Source: Lampropedia cohaerens
GTDB taxonomy: Bacteria > Pseudomonadota > Gammaproteobacteria > Burkholderiales > Burkholderiaceae_C
Reading direction: 5' to 3'
Assembly: GCF_001005215.1 (NCBI RefSeq)
Contig: NZ_LBNQ01000005.1
Location: 1-58,895 of the forward strand
DNA length: 58,895 bases
Shown: positions 19,819 to 28,836 of the stretch, one piece after another
Layout of the letters: the number at the start of each line of letters is the position of its first letter
Numbering within the stretch: the stretch's first letter is position 1
Made by a program: the position numbers and the translations under genes
The notes under the pieces: generated by a model
The model's database searches: none
Told to the model about the DNA's origin: nothing
The model's input: only the letters and a program-made list of their open reading frames with translations

Positions 19819-20856
19819 ATGAATCTGCAAATCATTGCCTTGCTCGGCCAGGACGGAGTGAGCAACGGCGCTATCTACGCGCTGGTGGCGCTTTCCATCA
19901 TCTTGGTGTTCTCCGTCACCCGTATTCTGCTGATCCCGTTGGGTGAGTTTGTCGCCTTCAGCGCACTGACGATGGCGGCGATGGAAAGTGGCCGGGCGAC
20001 CTCGATTGGCTGGCTGATCATGGTGATGGCCCTTGCAGCGGCAGCTGCGGATGCATGGGCGGGTGTGCGCAAGCAAGGCAGATCAGTTCGGTCATGGAAG
20101 TTGCTTCCCATGCCAGTCTATGCGCTGGTGTTGCTGATACTACTGGCTGTTTTGCCGCTTGATCGCCTGCCAACGCTGTTGCAGGCGCTGTTGACACTGG
20201 CCGCAATCACACCACTTGGCCCATTGATGTATCGGCTCTTTTTCCAGCCGGTAGCCAATGCCTCGGGCCTGCTGCTGATGATCATCGCTATCGCGGTGCA
20301 TGTCAGTCTCCTTGGGGTCGGTCTTCTCGTGTTCGGTGCCGAGGGCAGGCGCACGGCGCCCTTTTCCGATGGCGTGGTGGAGCTGGGTGTGATCGCTATC
20401 AATAGCCAGACGATCTGGGTGCTGTTGGCTTCCGTGGTTCTGATTCTTGCGCTTTTCCTGATGTTTGGTCGCACGCTGTATGGCAAGGCGCTGCGCGCTA
20501 CTGCTGTGAACCAGTTTGGAGCGCAGCTGATGGGCATCTCCCCGACACTGGCAGGCAAGGTCAGCTTTGCACTAGCGGCATTCATGTGCGCCTTGTCGGG
20601 CATTCTGATTGCGCCGCTGACGACGCTGTACTACGACTCCGGCTTCATCATCAGTCTCAAGGGATTTGTCGGCGCGATCATCGGTGGTTTGGCGAGTTAT
20701 CCGGTTGCTGCCGTAGGTGCCGTGGCTGTGGGCTTGGTTGAATCCTTTTCGACGTTCTGGGCTAGCAGTTACAAGGAAGTCATTGTCTTCACACTGATCC
20801 TGCCATTTCTGCTGTGGCGATCGTTGAAAACGGGTTCGCACGGGGAGGGGCATTGA
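19819..20856 (+). CDS. ABC-importer permease, LivH type
   Basis: Inner-membrane permease of 345 residues with about eight to ten hydrophobic segments. It has LivH-type signatures at the start (GVSNGAIYALVALSIILVFS), in the middle (GKALRATAVNQFGAQLMGI) and near the end (GFVGAIIGGLASYPVAAVGAVAVGL). It pairs with the second permease fused to an ATPase downstream. No strong ribosome site precedes the ATG. Confidence 0.88.
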   Translation: MNLQIIALLGQDGVSNGAIYALVALSIILVFSVTRILLIPLGEFVAFSALTMAAMESGRATSIGWLIMVMALAAAAADAWAGVRKQGRSVRSWKLLPMPVYALVLLILLAVLPLDRLPTLLQALLTLAAITPLGPLMYRLFFQPVANASGLLLMIIAIAVHVSLLGVGLLVFGAEGRRTAPFSDGVVELGVIAINSQTIWVLLASVVLILALFLMFGRTLYGKALRATAVNQFGAQLMGISPTLAGKVSFALAAFMCALSGILIAPLTTLYYDSGFIISLKGFVGAIIGGLASYPVAAVGAVAVGLVESFSTFWASSYKEVIVFTLILPFLLWRSLKTGSHGEGH

Positions 20857-20857
20857 G

Positions 20858-22663
20858 ATGGCGCGTTCCTTTTCCCGTATGTGGCTGCCGCTGATCCTGC
20901 TGCTGTTGGTCATACCCCTTGTGGTTTCGACCTTCTACATTTCGGTGCTTAACAACATTGGCATGTTTGCCCTTGCGACGCTGGGTGTCGTTCTCCTGAC
21001 CGGCATAGCCGGCATGACGAGCTTCGGACAGGCGGCATTTGTGGGTTTGTCGGCGTACACGACTGCTGCGCTGATCGCGCCCTCGACGCTTAATCTGGGC
21101 GCGATGATGGGCGCTCCCTGGCTGGCGCTTGCCGCTGGCTTGGCTTTGACGCTGCTGTTTGCCCTCGTGCTGGGATTGCTGACGTTGCGGTTACAAGGTC
21201 ATTACCTGCCGCTTGGCACTATCGCCTGGGGCATGGCACTGTATTCGCTGTTTGGCACTATTGAGAGTCTCGGCGGGCACTCCGGCGTGCCAGATCTGCC
21301 CCCGCTGCGCATTTTCGGGCTCACATTCGGCGATGGGCCACGCATGTTCTATTTGATCTGGGGCTGCGTGCTGCTGGCCATCGTGCTGATCCGCAACCTG
21401 TTGGAGTCACGTCTTGGCCGCGCCATTCGTGCACTGCGTGGAGGCCAGGAGATGGCGGCGTCAATGGGCGTGGATGTATTCCGCACCAAGATGATCGTGT
21501 TCCTGATCGCCGCTGCGCTGGCAGGACTGTCTGGCTGGCTGTATGCCTACACGCAGCGCTTCGTGAGTCCCGGACCATTCGGGGTTCAAGCCGGAATTGA
21601 TTACCTGTTCATGGCGCTGCTGGGCGGCATCGGCAGCTTATGGGGTGCGGTCATAGGCTCCGCGGCTGTGGTGCTGATGCGCGAGTGGTTGCAGGACTGG
21701 CTGCCGGCGCTGCTGGGGCACGGTGGCAACTATGAGAGCATTGTGTTCGGGCTGCTGATCGTCCTGGTGATGCACCGTTGGCCGGGTGGTATCTGGCAGG
21801 GGGTCGCCAGGCGATTGAAGTTGCGTCAGCACGGCCATATGCGTTTGCCGCAGACCGGCGCCGCAGTTGAGCCCCTTCCGCGTCGCCCGAGGCCCAAGCC
21901 GCGTGAGCGCATTCTTGACGTTCGCGACGTGACTCGCCGGTTCGGGGGGCTGGTGGCGAACAGGCAGATGTCGTTGCGCGTGGATGCCGGGGAAATTGTT
22001 GCCGTCATTGGTCCCAACGGGGCGGGCAAGAGCACGCTGTTCAATCTGGTCTCTGGCGTAGATGTGCCGGATGAGGGAGATGTGCTTTTCCGTGGCCACC
22101 GCATCAATGGCCGCACCCCGCGCGAGTTGGCGGCCAGGGGACTCTCACGCACTTTCCAGCATGTCAAGCTCCTGCCGGAAATGACGGTGTTGGAGAACGC
22201 GGCCATCGGCGCTCATCTGCGCGGACACAAGGGCGTGTTTGCGTCAGCGCTGCATTTGGATGGAGAAGATGAAGCCCGGCTTTTGGCCGAAGCGCGAAGG
22301 CAGCTGGAACGCGTGGGCCTGGGAGAACACCTGGAGCGCACCGCTGGCAGCCTTGCTCTGGGCCAGCAGCGCATCCTGGAAATTGCCCGCGCGCTGTGTG
22401 CAGATCCCTGCCTGTTGCTGCTTGACGAACCTGCCGCTGGCTTGCGTCACAAGGAAAAGCAGGCACTGGCGGAGCTTTTGCGCAAGCTGCGCAGCGAAGG
22501 GGTGGCAGTACTTCTGGTTGAGCATGACATGGACTTCGTGATGGGACTGGTCGATCGCGTCATCGTGATGGAGTTTGGCCAGCGCATTGCCGAAGGCCGC
22601 CCCGAGGAAGTGCAGCGCGACCCTGCGGTGCTTAAGGCCTATCTGGGAGGAGTGGAAGAATGA
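20858..22663 (+). CDS. Fused ABC permease-ATPase (LivM-LivG)
   Basis: Single protein of 601 residues. The N-terminal about 320 residues are a LivM permease (hydrophobic segments, GMTSFGQAAFVGLSAYTTA, the EAA-like GRAIRALRGGQEMAASMGVD). From about 345 a LivG ATPase follows: Walker A GPNGAGKS near 385, signature LALGQQR near 500, Walker B LLLLDEP near 519. The two are usually separate genes; a fusion keeps them in fixed stoichiometry and is found in several proteobacteria. It starts two bases after the LivH stop and overlaps the next ATPase by ATGA. Confidence 0.9.
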   Translation: MARSFSRMWLPLILLLLVIPLVVSTFYISVLNNIGMFALATLGVVLLTGIAGMTSFGQAAFVGLSAYTTAALIAPSTLNLGAMMGAPWLALAAGLALTLLFALVLGLLTLRLQGHYLPLGTIAWGMALYSLFGTIESLGGHSGVPDLPPLRIFGLTFGDGPRMFYLIWGCVLLAIVLIRNLLESRLGRAIRALRGGQEMAASMGVDVFRTKMIVFLIAAALAGLSGWLYAYTQRFVSPGPFGVQAGIDYLFMALLGGIGSLWGAVIGSAAVVLMREWLQDWLPALLGHGGNYESIVFGLLIVLVMHRWPGGIWQGVARRLKLRQHGHMRLPQTGAAVEPLPRRPRPKPRERILDVRDVTRRFGGLVANRQMSLRVDAGEIVAVIGPNGAGKSTLFNLVSGVDVPDEGDVLFRGHRINGRTPRELAARGLSRTFQHVKLLPEMTVLENAAIGAHLRGHKGVFASALHLDGEDEARLLAEARRQLERVGLGEHLERTAGSLALGQQRILEIARALCADPCLLLLDEPAAGLRHKEKQALAELLRKLRSEGVAVLLVEHDMDFVMGLVDRVIVMEFGQRIAEGRPEEVQRDPAVLKAYLGGVEE

Positions 22664-23454
22664 GCGAAGTCAGCGCTGCAAACCGTTTGGGAGACGCTGC
22701 AGCAGACGCTTGCGCGCTGCTGAGCGTGCGCAAGCTCGGGGCCTCCTATGGCCATATCGACGCGATATTCGATGTGGACATTGAAGTGCGGCAAGGACAG
22801 ATCGTCACCGTCATCGGTCCCAATGGTGCGGGCAAGACAACAACCTTGGCGGCGATTATGGGCGTGCTTCGCGCGCGAGGGCGGGTTTTGCTGGAGGGGC
22901 ATGACTTGACGCGCGCCAGCATTGAGGAGCATGTCGCGCACGGCATGGCATTGGTGCCGGAGACGCGCGCGTTGTTTTCCAGCATGAGCGTGCGGGAGAA
23001 CCTGGAACTGGGGGCCTTCCGTTTTCGTCATCGGCCCAGGCGGTTCCGAGAGGAGGCGCTGGAGGAGGTCTTTGCCCTGTTTCCTCGCCTGAAGGAGCGC
23101 AGTCATCAAGAAGCCGGTACGCTCTCTGGAGGAGAGCGCCAGATGTTGGCAGTGGGCCGTGCACTAATGGGTAAGCCGCGCCTGCTGATGCTCGATGAGC
23201 CCAGCCTCGGCCTGGCTCCGCTCATCGTGCGCGACATTTTTCGCATCATTGCCTCGCTGCGAGAGAGGGGGGTGTCCATTCTTCTGATCGAGCAGAACGC
23301 ACGCGCCGCACTCAATGTTGCCGACTATGCCTATGTGCTGGAACTCGGGCGCGTCATCATGCGGGGCCCCGCCAGCGCGCTGGCACATGATCCCCGTGTG
23401 ATCGAAGCCTATTTGGGCGCTGCCGGTGGCCATCAGGAGTTGCTGGTCACATGA
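22660..23454 (+). CDS. ABC-importer ATPase, LivF type
   Basis: Second nucleotide-binding subunit of 264 residues. Walker A is GPNGAGKT, the Q-loop region follows, then the signature LSGGERQ and Walker B LLMLDEP with SLGLAPLIVRDIF typical of LivF. It overlaps the preceding fusion gene by four bases (ATGA) and the next gene likewise, indicating translational coupling. Confidence 0.92.
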   Translation: MSEVSAANRLGDAAADACALLSVRKLGASYGHIDAIFDVDIEVRQGQIVTVIGPNGAGKTTTLAAIMGVLRARGRVLLEGHDLTRASIEEHVAHGMALVPETRALFSSMSVRENLELGAFRFRHRPRRFREEALEEVFALFPRLKERSHQEAGTLSGGERQMLAVGRALMGKPRLLMLDEPSLGLAPLIVRDIFRIIASLRERGVSILLIEQNARAALNVADYAYVLELGRVIMRGPASALAHDPRVIEAYLGAAGGHQELLVT

Positions 23455-24527
23455 ATACGCGCAATGTCTCTTCGGCGCTGCGCGTAGGCATCGCGGGTGC
23501 TGGTGCCATCGGCTGCACGCTGGCTGCATTACTTGCACGAGCCGGGGCGCGCGTGCATGTACTCGCCCGCGGCGCCAGCCTGACCAGCTTGCGCAGCGAG
23601 GGTGTTCGACTGCACCGCAGAGGCGACTGCTTGCAGGCGCCAGTGCTGGCGAGCGATGATGCAAGTGGGCTGGGACCGCAGGATGTGTTGTTTCTCTGCG
23701 CCAAGGCACACGACATGCAACAGTTGCTGCGGTCCGCGCTGCCCATGATCGGTCCTGAGACCTGCGTCGTGCCGTTAGTCAATGGCGTGCCGTGGTGGTA
23801 CTTTCAGGCGCTGCCCGGTCCCTGGCAAGGGCGCCGGGTGCAGGCGGTCGACCCCGAGGGAACGCTGTCAGCGTTGCTGCCGGCCACCCAGATCGTCGGA
23901 GCAGTAGTTTTTATTACCGCCGAGCGTGTGCGCCCAGGAGAGGTGGTTTCCGACAACCCACTGCTCATGGTTCTTGGCGAAATTGACCATGCAGGCAGTT
24001 CCGCTCGGCTTCAGCGGCTGGCCGACTGGCTGGAGAGAGCTGGTATTGAGGCGCGCGTCACACCGCAAATCCGCGATGCGTTATGGACCAAGATTTTGGC
24101 CAATCTGACTTCGAATCCCTTGTCTGTCATCAGTGGCGCAACGTTGCAATCCATCTACGGTGACACACGACTGCTCGCCATCGTGTGGGAGATGCTGCGC
24201 GAGGGCCTGTCTCTGGCGGCGGCATTCGGTGCACGCATCGCCTTCACACCGGCAAATTTCATCCGCGAGGGCGCTGCGATGGGGGCAGTGCGTACTTCAA
24301 TGCTGCAGGACTTTGAGGCAGGTCGGCGGTTGGAACTCGCTGCTATTGGCGATGCGGTATTGGAGTTAGCCACTCTTCAGGATATTGCCATGCCTGTCAC
24401 CGAGCGTGTGATTGCGCTGGCGCATTTCCGCGACGAGGCACGTGCCGCATCCGATGACATCGCGCCCGTCGATCCCACCCAACTCCCAAAACCCAACAAG
24501 GAGGTTTTTCATGAACAGTGTCGCTGA
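23451..24527 (+). CDS. Ketopantoate reductase (ApbA/PanE) family protein
   Basis: NADPH-dependent 2-dehydropantoate 2-reductase family member of 358 residues, longer than PanE (about 300). The Rossmann motif is VGIAGAGAIGCTLAALLARAG at the N-terminus. The catalytic-lysine motif is LWTKILANLTSNP, and the C-terminal helical domain is present. It overlaps LivF by ATGA and the aldolase gene by 17 bases. In a catabolic operon it more probably reduces or oxidises a 2-keto or hydroxymethyl compound than makes pantoate. The substrate is unknown. Confidence 0.85.
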   Translation: MNTRNVSSALRVGIAGAGAIGCTLAALLARAGARVHVLARGASLTSLRSEGVRLHRRGDCLQAPVLASDDASGLGPQDVLFLCAKAHDMQQLLRSALPMIGPETCVVPLVNGVPWWYFQALPGPWQGRRVQAVDPEGTLSALLPATQIVGAVVFITAERVRPGEVVSDNPLLMVLGEIDHAGSSARLQRLADWLERAGIEARVTPQIRDALWTKILANLTSNPLSVISGATLQSIYGDTRLLAIVWEMLREGLSLAAAFGARIAFTPANFIREGAAMGAVRTSMLQDFEAGRRLELAAIGDAVLELATLQDIAMPVTERVIALAHFRDEARAASDDIAPVDPTQLPKPNKEVFHEQCR

Positions 24528-25299
24528 CTTTTCTTCCGCACCTGTTGAGATGCACCGCGCGCCCGATTGCTCCGACGAGGAGTGGAGGTTGCGCTGCCAG
24601 CTCGCCGAGTGCTACCACCTGATCGACTATATGGGCTGGACGGAGACGATTTTCAACCATATTTCGGCTCGTCTGCCTGGTCCAGCCCATCACTATCTGG
24701 TCAATCCGTTCGGTCTGAACTATACGGAAATCACGCCCGCCAACTTGCTGAAAGTCGACCTGGATGGCCACAAGCTGCAGGAGTCGCCCTACGACGGTAA
24801 TCCCGCAGGATTTGCTCTGCACGCTGCCATTCATGCCGCCCGCGAGGATGTGCAATGTGTCATTCACACGCACACCACGCCGCTGTCTGCCGTGGCTCAG
24901 AAGCAAGCGGGTTTCGATCACAACAACTTTTATGGCGCACAGCTTTACGGCCGCGTTGGCTATCACAGCTTCGAGGGCATCACGTTGTTTGCGGATGAGA
25001 AGGAGCGCATGGTTGCCAGTCTGGGCGACAAGCACATCCTGGTGCTCCGCAACCATGGTATCGCGGTGGCAGAAGGGTCCATCGCCAAGGCGTTCTTCCT
25101 GCTTTGGACGGTGCAGCGCGCCGGGGAGATCCAGTGTGCTTCGGCTGCGCTGCCTGGACCGGACACGCAGCTGCCCGATGCCATCAAGACCAAATGCATG
25201 GAATTGACCGCGATGTTGATCCGAGAGGGAGATTTTGCCAACAAGTTCTTCGATGCGATGGTGCGCAAAATGCGCGCCGAACGTGGTCCGAGCTGGTGA
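24511..25299 (+). CDS. Class II aldolase/adducin-family protein
   Basis: Protein of 262 residues with the zinc-binding pattern of class II aldolases: HTHTTPLSAVAQ and a late His in LRNHGIAVAEGS. AAGGAGG precedes the start at 24511. It could cleave or decarboxylate a hydroxyacid made by the preceding reductase. The family also includes non-aldolase catabolic enzymes, so the reaction cannot be assigned. Confidence 0.87.
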   Translation: MNSVADFSSAPVEMHRAPDCSDEEWRLRCQLAECYHLIDYMGWTETIFNHISARLPGPAHHYLVNPFGLNYTEITPANLLKVDLDGHKLQESPYDGNPAGFALHAAIHAAREDVQCVIHTHTTPLSAVAQKQAGFDHNNFYGAQLYGRVGYHSFEGITLFADEKERMVASLGDKHILVLRNHGIAVAEGSIAKAFFLLWTVQRAGEIQCASAALPGPDTQLPDAIKTKCMELTAMLIREGDFANKFFDAMVRKMRAERGPSW

Positions 25300-25353
25300 G
25301 CGAACTCACACAGCCGTGCTGTTTTCTTCACGAGACATACCGGGAGCATTGAA

Positions 25354-26325
25354 ATGACAGACCGTTTCAAGGCAGCGTGGGTAGCCACGGTACTTGCCGC
25401 TGTTAGTGTTGCCACGCAGGCGCAGGAGGTGACGCTCAAGGCGATCAATGCCTTCCAAGAGGGCACCTACTTCGCCCAGAACTTCGAGGCCTTCGTGAAG
25501 AAAGTCAACGAGGAAGGCAAGGGGCTTGTGCAGATCCAATACATTGGTGGGCCCAAGGCGATTCCGACGCTGGAGCAGCCTGCGGCGTTACGCAATGGTG
25601 TCGTGGATATGGCCGCCACCACGGCCTCCTATGCAGGTGGCATCGTGCCTGAGGTGCAGGCGCTCAACTATGCCACGGTGCCATTTCAGGAGCTGCGCAG
25701 AAATGGCGCGCTAGATTACATCAACCAGCTGATGGCCGAGAAAAACTTGATGTACTTTGCGCGTACCGGTGATGGCGTCAAGTACCACCTTTATTTGACA
25801 AAGCCGATTAGCCGACCTGATCTCAGCGGTCTGAAGGTCCGCATTGCGCCCAACTTTCGTGAATTTTTCCAAGCACTGGGTGCCACCGTCATTCAGACCC
25901 CGCCAGGTGAGGTTTATACCGCGCTGGAGCGTGGAGTTGTCGATGGCTATGGGTGGCCACTGCTGGGCGTGTTTGATATGGGGTGGCAGCAAGTCACGAA
26001 GTACCGCGTTGATCCAGGTTTTCATAACCTGGAGATGGGGGTGCAGTTCAACCTCAAGTCCTGGCAAAAACTCTCCCCCGAGCAGCAAACCTTTCTTGAG
26101 CGTCAGCGTGATTGGCTGGAGAGGCTGGCTCTGGAGAAATCCATGGCGGATGTGGCCATTGATCTCCAGCGCCAACAAGATGCAGGGATTCAGGTCATTA
26201 CGTTCAAAGGTGAGGATGCGCAGGAGTATCTGCGCAAGTCACTTGATACCGCGTGGGCCGGCATCATTCGACTCAGCCCGGAGCACGGGCCCAAGCTTCG
26301 TGAACTCATGGTCGCAGAGCAATGA
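25354..26325 (+). CDS. TRAP transporter periplasmic binding protein (DctP)
   Basis: Solute-binding protein of 323 residues. It has a signal peptide (MTDRFKAAWVATVLAAVSVA) and DctP-family landmarks (YIGGPKAIPTLEQPAALRNG, DLSGLKVRIAPNFREFFQALGA, ALERGVVDGYGWPLLG). The Arg in KVRIAP usually contacts the ligand carboxylate, so the cargo is probably an organic acid. It begins the TRAP set (P, Q, M) 54 bases after the aldolase gene. Confidence 0.9.
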   Translation: MTDRFKAAWVATVLAAVSVATQAQEVTLKAINAFQEGTYFAQNFEAFVKKVNEEGKGLVQIQYIGGPKAIPTLEQPAALRNGVVDMAATTASYAGGIVPEVQALNYATVPFQELRRNGALDYINQLMAEKNLMYFARTGDGVKYHLYLTKPISRPDLSGLKVRIAPNFREFFQALGATVIQTPPGEVYTALERGVVDGYGWPLLGVFDMGWQQVTKYRVDPGFHNLEMGVQFNLKSWQKLSPEQQTFLERQRDWLERLALEKSMADVAIDLQRQQDAGIQVITFKGEDAQEYLRKSLDTAWAGIIRLSPEHGPKLRELMVAEQ

Positions 26326-26364
26326 CGGCTGATTCCTTGAGAAAAATGCAGGGGTGCCTGAGCC

Positions 26365-26859
26365 ATGAAGGCCTATGACTATTTGATGCGCGGCCTGGGT
26401 GCCTGTGCCGCGTGCATTGTCGCTGTATTGACGGTTGTCGTAACTTATGACGTGCTGGCGCGCAATCTGGGCTTGGGCAGCCTGGACTGGATTCTCGAAG
26501 TGTCCGAATATGCACTGCCGACGCTCATCAGTTTGACTGCTCCTTGGTTGATGTACCGCAACCAGCATGTGCGACTGGATGTGCTGCAGTCCATGCTGCC
26601 GGAATCCGCGCGGCGCCTGGTCGAACGCGCGGCTGCGGCCATCGGGATGGTTGCGGCGGCGATGTTCGCCTGGTATGCGTTGACTTTGCTGCTTGATTCG
26701 CGTCAGTCTGGCGCACTGGTGATCAAAGCGTTGGTGTTTCCGGAATGGTGGCTGTATATCGGCATGCCGATTGGCTTTGCGCTTTTGTCCATTGAATGCG
26801 CGCGTCGCATGTTTCTGCCAGCGACTGCGCAGGACGAAGCCGCACCGGGAGGACTGTGA
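26365..26859 (+). CDS. TRAP transporter small membrane subunit (DctQ)
   Basis: Protein of 164 residues with four predicted membrane segments and the family motif LDWILEVSEYALPTLISLTAPWL...RLDVL. It joins the DctP protein and the large DctM subunit. Its stop overlaps the next start as TGATG. Confidence 0.88.
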   Translation: MKAYDYLMRGLGACAACIVAVLTVVVTYDVLARNLGLGSLDWILEVSEYALPTLISLTAPWLMYRNQHVRLDVLQSMLPESARRLVERAAAAIGMVAAAMFAWYALTLLLDSRQSGALVIKALVFPEWWLYIGMPIGFALLSIECARRMFLPATAQDEAAPGGL

Positions 26860-28187
26860 TGGAGTGGTGGCAGACTCTGATTCTTTTTTTTGGCGGCCTG
26901 ACGCTTTTGCTGTGTGCTGGTCTGCCTGCGGGCCTTACGTTCATTTGCATCAATCTGATCGGTGCATTTGTGTACCTAGGCGGCGAGGCCGGTCTTATGC
27001 AGTCGGTGCGCAACGGTATTGCATCGGTTACTAACTTCTCACTGACACCGATTCCGTTCTTCCTGCTGATGGGGGAGCTGCTTTTTCGTTCCGGAGTTGC
27101 GTTCAAGGCCATCGATGCGTTTGATCGGGTCATTCGCCGAGTGCCGGGACGGCTGGCTGTGGTGGCAGTAGTGGGTGGAACGGTGTTCTCGGCGATATCC
27201 GGCTCATCGGTAGCGACCACCGCATTGCTGGGAAGCGTGCTTTTGCCGGAGATGCTGCGACGCAGGTACCACCCTCGACTGGCTACCGGCCCCATCATGG
27301 CGATTGGTGCGGTGGACATGCTGATTCCACCATCGGCAATAGCGGTGCTGTTGGGCAGCCTGGGGCAGATCTCGATTGCAGGCTTGCTCATCGCTGGACT
27401 CATGCCGGGCTTGCTGCTGGCGCTGATGTTCATCGTGTTCATCATCGTTCGCGTACGTATTTCGCCCGACTGGGCCCCCGGCTCAGATGGAGAGGCCGAG
27501 GACGGTCTCGATGGCTGGCAGCGCTGGCGCGCGTTGGTGCTGCATGTGCTGCCGCTGGTAGCGATCTTCGTGCTGGTTGTGCTTTCAATGACATTGGGTT
27601 GGGCAACCCCTACGGAGTCGGCCGCTGTGGGCGCATCGGCATGTCTGCTGGTGTGCCTGTTGCATCGCAGCCTGACGTGGAAAAATCTGACGGTATCGCT
27701 GATGAACACGGCGGCGTTGACCGGCATGATTCTGTTCATCATCATTGGCGCGTCGACGTTTTCGCAGATTCTGGCCTTTTCTGGTGCAACTGATGGGTTA
27801 GTGCGCGGCATCCTCGGCTCGGGCCTGCAGTCCTGGATGGTGCTGGCGTTGATGATGCTGATCCTGCTGCTGCTTGGCTGTTTTGTCGACCAGGTCAGCA
27901 TGATGCTGATGACGTTGCCCTTCTACATACCGCTGATGCAGCATTTTGGGTGGGATCCGTTATGGTTTGGTGTGCTTTATCTGATCTGTATGCAGCTTGG
28001 ACTGTTGACCCCACCGTTTGGCATGCTCGTGCTGACAATGCGTAGCGTGACACCTCCCAATATTGCGACGTCCGAGCTGTTCCTGGCCGTCGCGCCGTAT
28101 GTCCTGTTCGGATTGATGATGCTCGTGCTGGTGATAGTTCTGCCAGGTATCGCTACTTGGTTGCCAGCCTGGCTGTCGATCCACTGA
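26859..28187 (+). CDS. TRAP transporter large membrane subunit (DctM)
   Basis: Permease of 442 residues with about twelve hydrophobic segments and DctM signatures (GRLAVVAVVGGTVFSAISGSS, PPSAIAVLLGSLGQISIAGL, PTESAAVGA, LLTPPFGMLVLTM). It drives secondary, ion-coupled uptake of the ligand delivered by DctP. The start at 26859 is preferred because it overlaps the DctQ stop by one base; the frame is open further upstream. Confidence 0.9.
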   Translation: MEWWQTLILFFGGLTLLLCAGLPAGLTFICINLIGAFVYLGGEAGLMQSVRNGIASVTNFSLTPIPFFLLMGELLFRSGVAFKAIDAFDRVIRRVPGRLAVVAVVGGTVFSAISGSSVATTALLGSVLLPEMLRRRYHPRLATGPIMAIGAVDMLIPPSAIAVLLGSLGQISIAGLLIAGLMPGLLLALMFIVFIIVRVRISPDWAPGSDGEAEDGLDGWQRWRALVLHVLPLVAIFVLVVLSMTLGWATPTESAAVGASACLLVCLLHRSLTWKNLTVSLMNTAALTGMILFIIIGASTFSQILAFSGATDGLVRGILGSGLQSWMVLALMMLILLLLGCFVDQVSMMLMTLPFYIPLMQHFGWDPLWFGVLYLICMQLGLLTPPFGMLVLTMRSVTPPNIATSELFLAVAPYVLFGLMMLVLVIVLPGIATWLPAWLSIH

Positions 28188-28232
28188 CGTGGCTGCGCAC
28201 GAGCTGGACGCATTGAATCGGAGATATAGACA

Positions 28233-28736
28233 ATGACTGCCGAAGCGACGACTGCCCACGGTGTTCCTGCCTCGCATGTGCACGCATTGCATGCGGTGCG
28301 CAAAAACGGCTATTGGCTGGCGCTTTTGCCGCAGGCCTGGCGCGACGATGAAACGATTGTGCGAGAGGCTGTCGCGCGCACCGGAATGGCGCTGGAGTTC
28401 GCTTCTTCGCGTCTACGTGCAGACAGGCAGGTAGTGATGCTGGCGGTATCGAACGATGGGTTGGCGCTCAGTGTGGCAGACCAGTCACTGCGCGGTGATC
28501 GGGAGGTGTTGCGATGCGCTGCCCGCAACAACTTTCTGGTTTACAGCCTCGCAGCCAGGGAGCTCCGTGCGGATGAGGACTTCATGGTGGACCTTTTTCG
28601 CAACGTGGTGCGACCGCAGATCCTGTGCGGATTCATGCCTGAAGAGGTTCCTCAGCTGCTCGATGAGGCTCTGCAGCAGAGGCGCCACGCGCGTATGGCT
28701 TTTTTCCAAGAACTCCATATTTCTGAGCTTTCCTGA
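28233..28736 (+). CDS. DUF4116-type repeat protein
   Basis: Protein of 167 residues built from short repeats of the pattern (L.AS..LR.D..VV..AV...G.AL..A), as in DUF4116 domains. Examples are FASSRLRADRQVVMLAVSNDGLALSVADQSLRGD, split over two units. No signal peptide or membrane segment is seen. It follows the TRAP genes after 45 bases and ends at a strong terminator. The function of the family is unknown. Confidence 0.7.
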   Translation: MTAEATTAHGVPASHVHALHAVRKNGYWLALLPQAWRDDETIVREAVARTGMALEFASSRLRADRQVVMLAVSNDGLALSVADQSLRGDREVLRCAARNNFLVYSLAARELRADEDFMVDLFRNVVRPQILCGFMPEEVPQLLDEALQQRRHARMAFFQELHISELS

Positions 28737-28776
28737 GCGCTTGCCAATTTGCCTCGGCGGAATGGACCGATAAAGG

Positions 28777-28802
28777 AAAAGGTCATCAAACGATGACCTT
28801 TT
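28777..28802. terminator. Bidirectional intrinsic terminator
   Basis: An 11-bp perfect stem (AAAAGGTCATC with GATGACCTTTT) and a 4-base loop between two convergent genes. It has T-runs on both strands and ends both the ABC/TRAP operon and the porin gene. Confidence 0.9.
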
Positions 28803-28836
28803 GGAGCGTTGCCGCAGGGGGAAAGTAGAGCGCTGC

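Noticed and set aside
26723-27901. A 392-codon minus-strand frame opposite the TRAP genes
   Set aside because: DctQ and DctM are clear on the plus strand; the mirror frame is Ser/Thr/Pro-rich without motifs.
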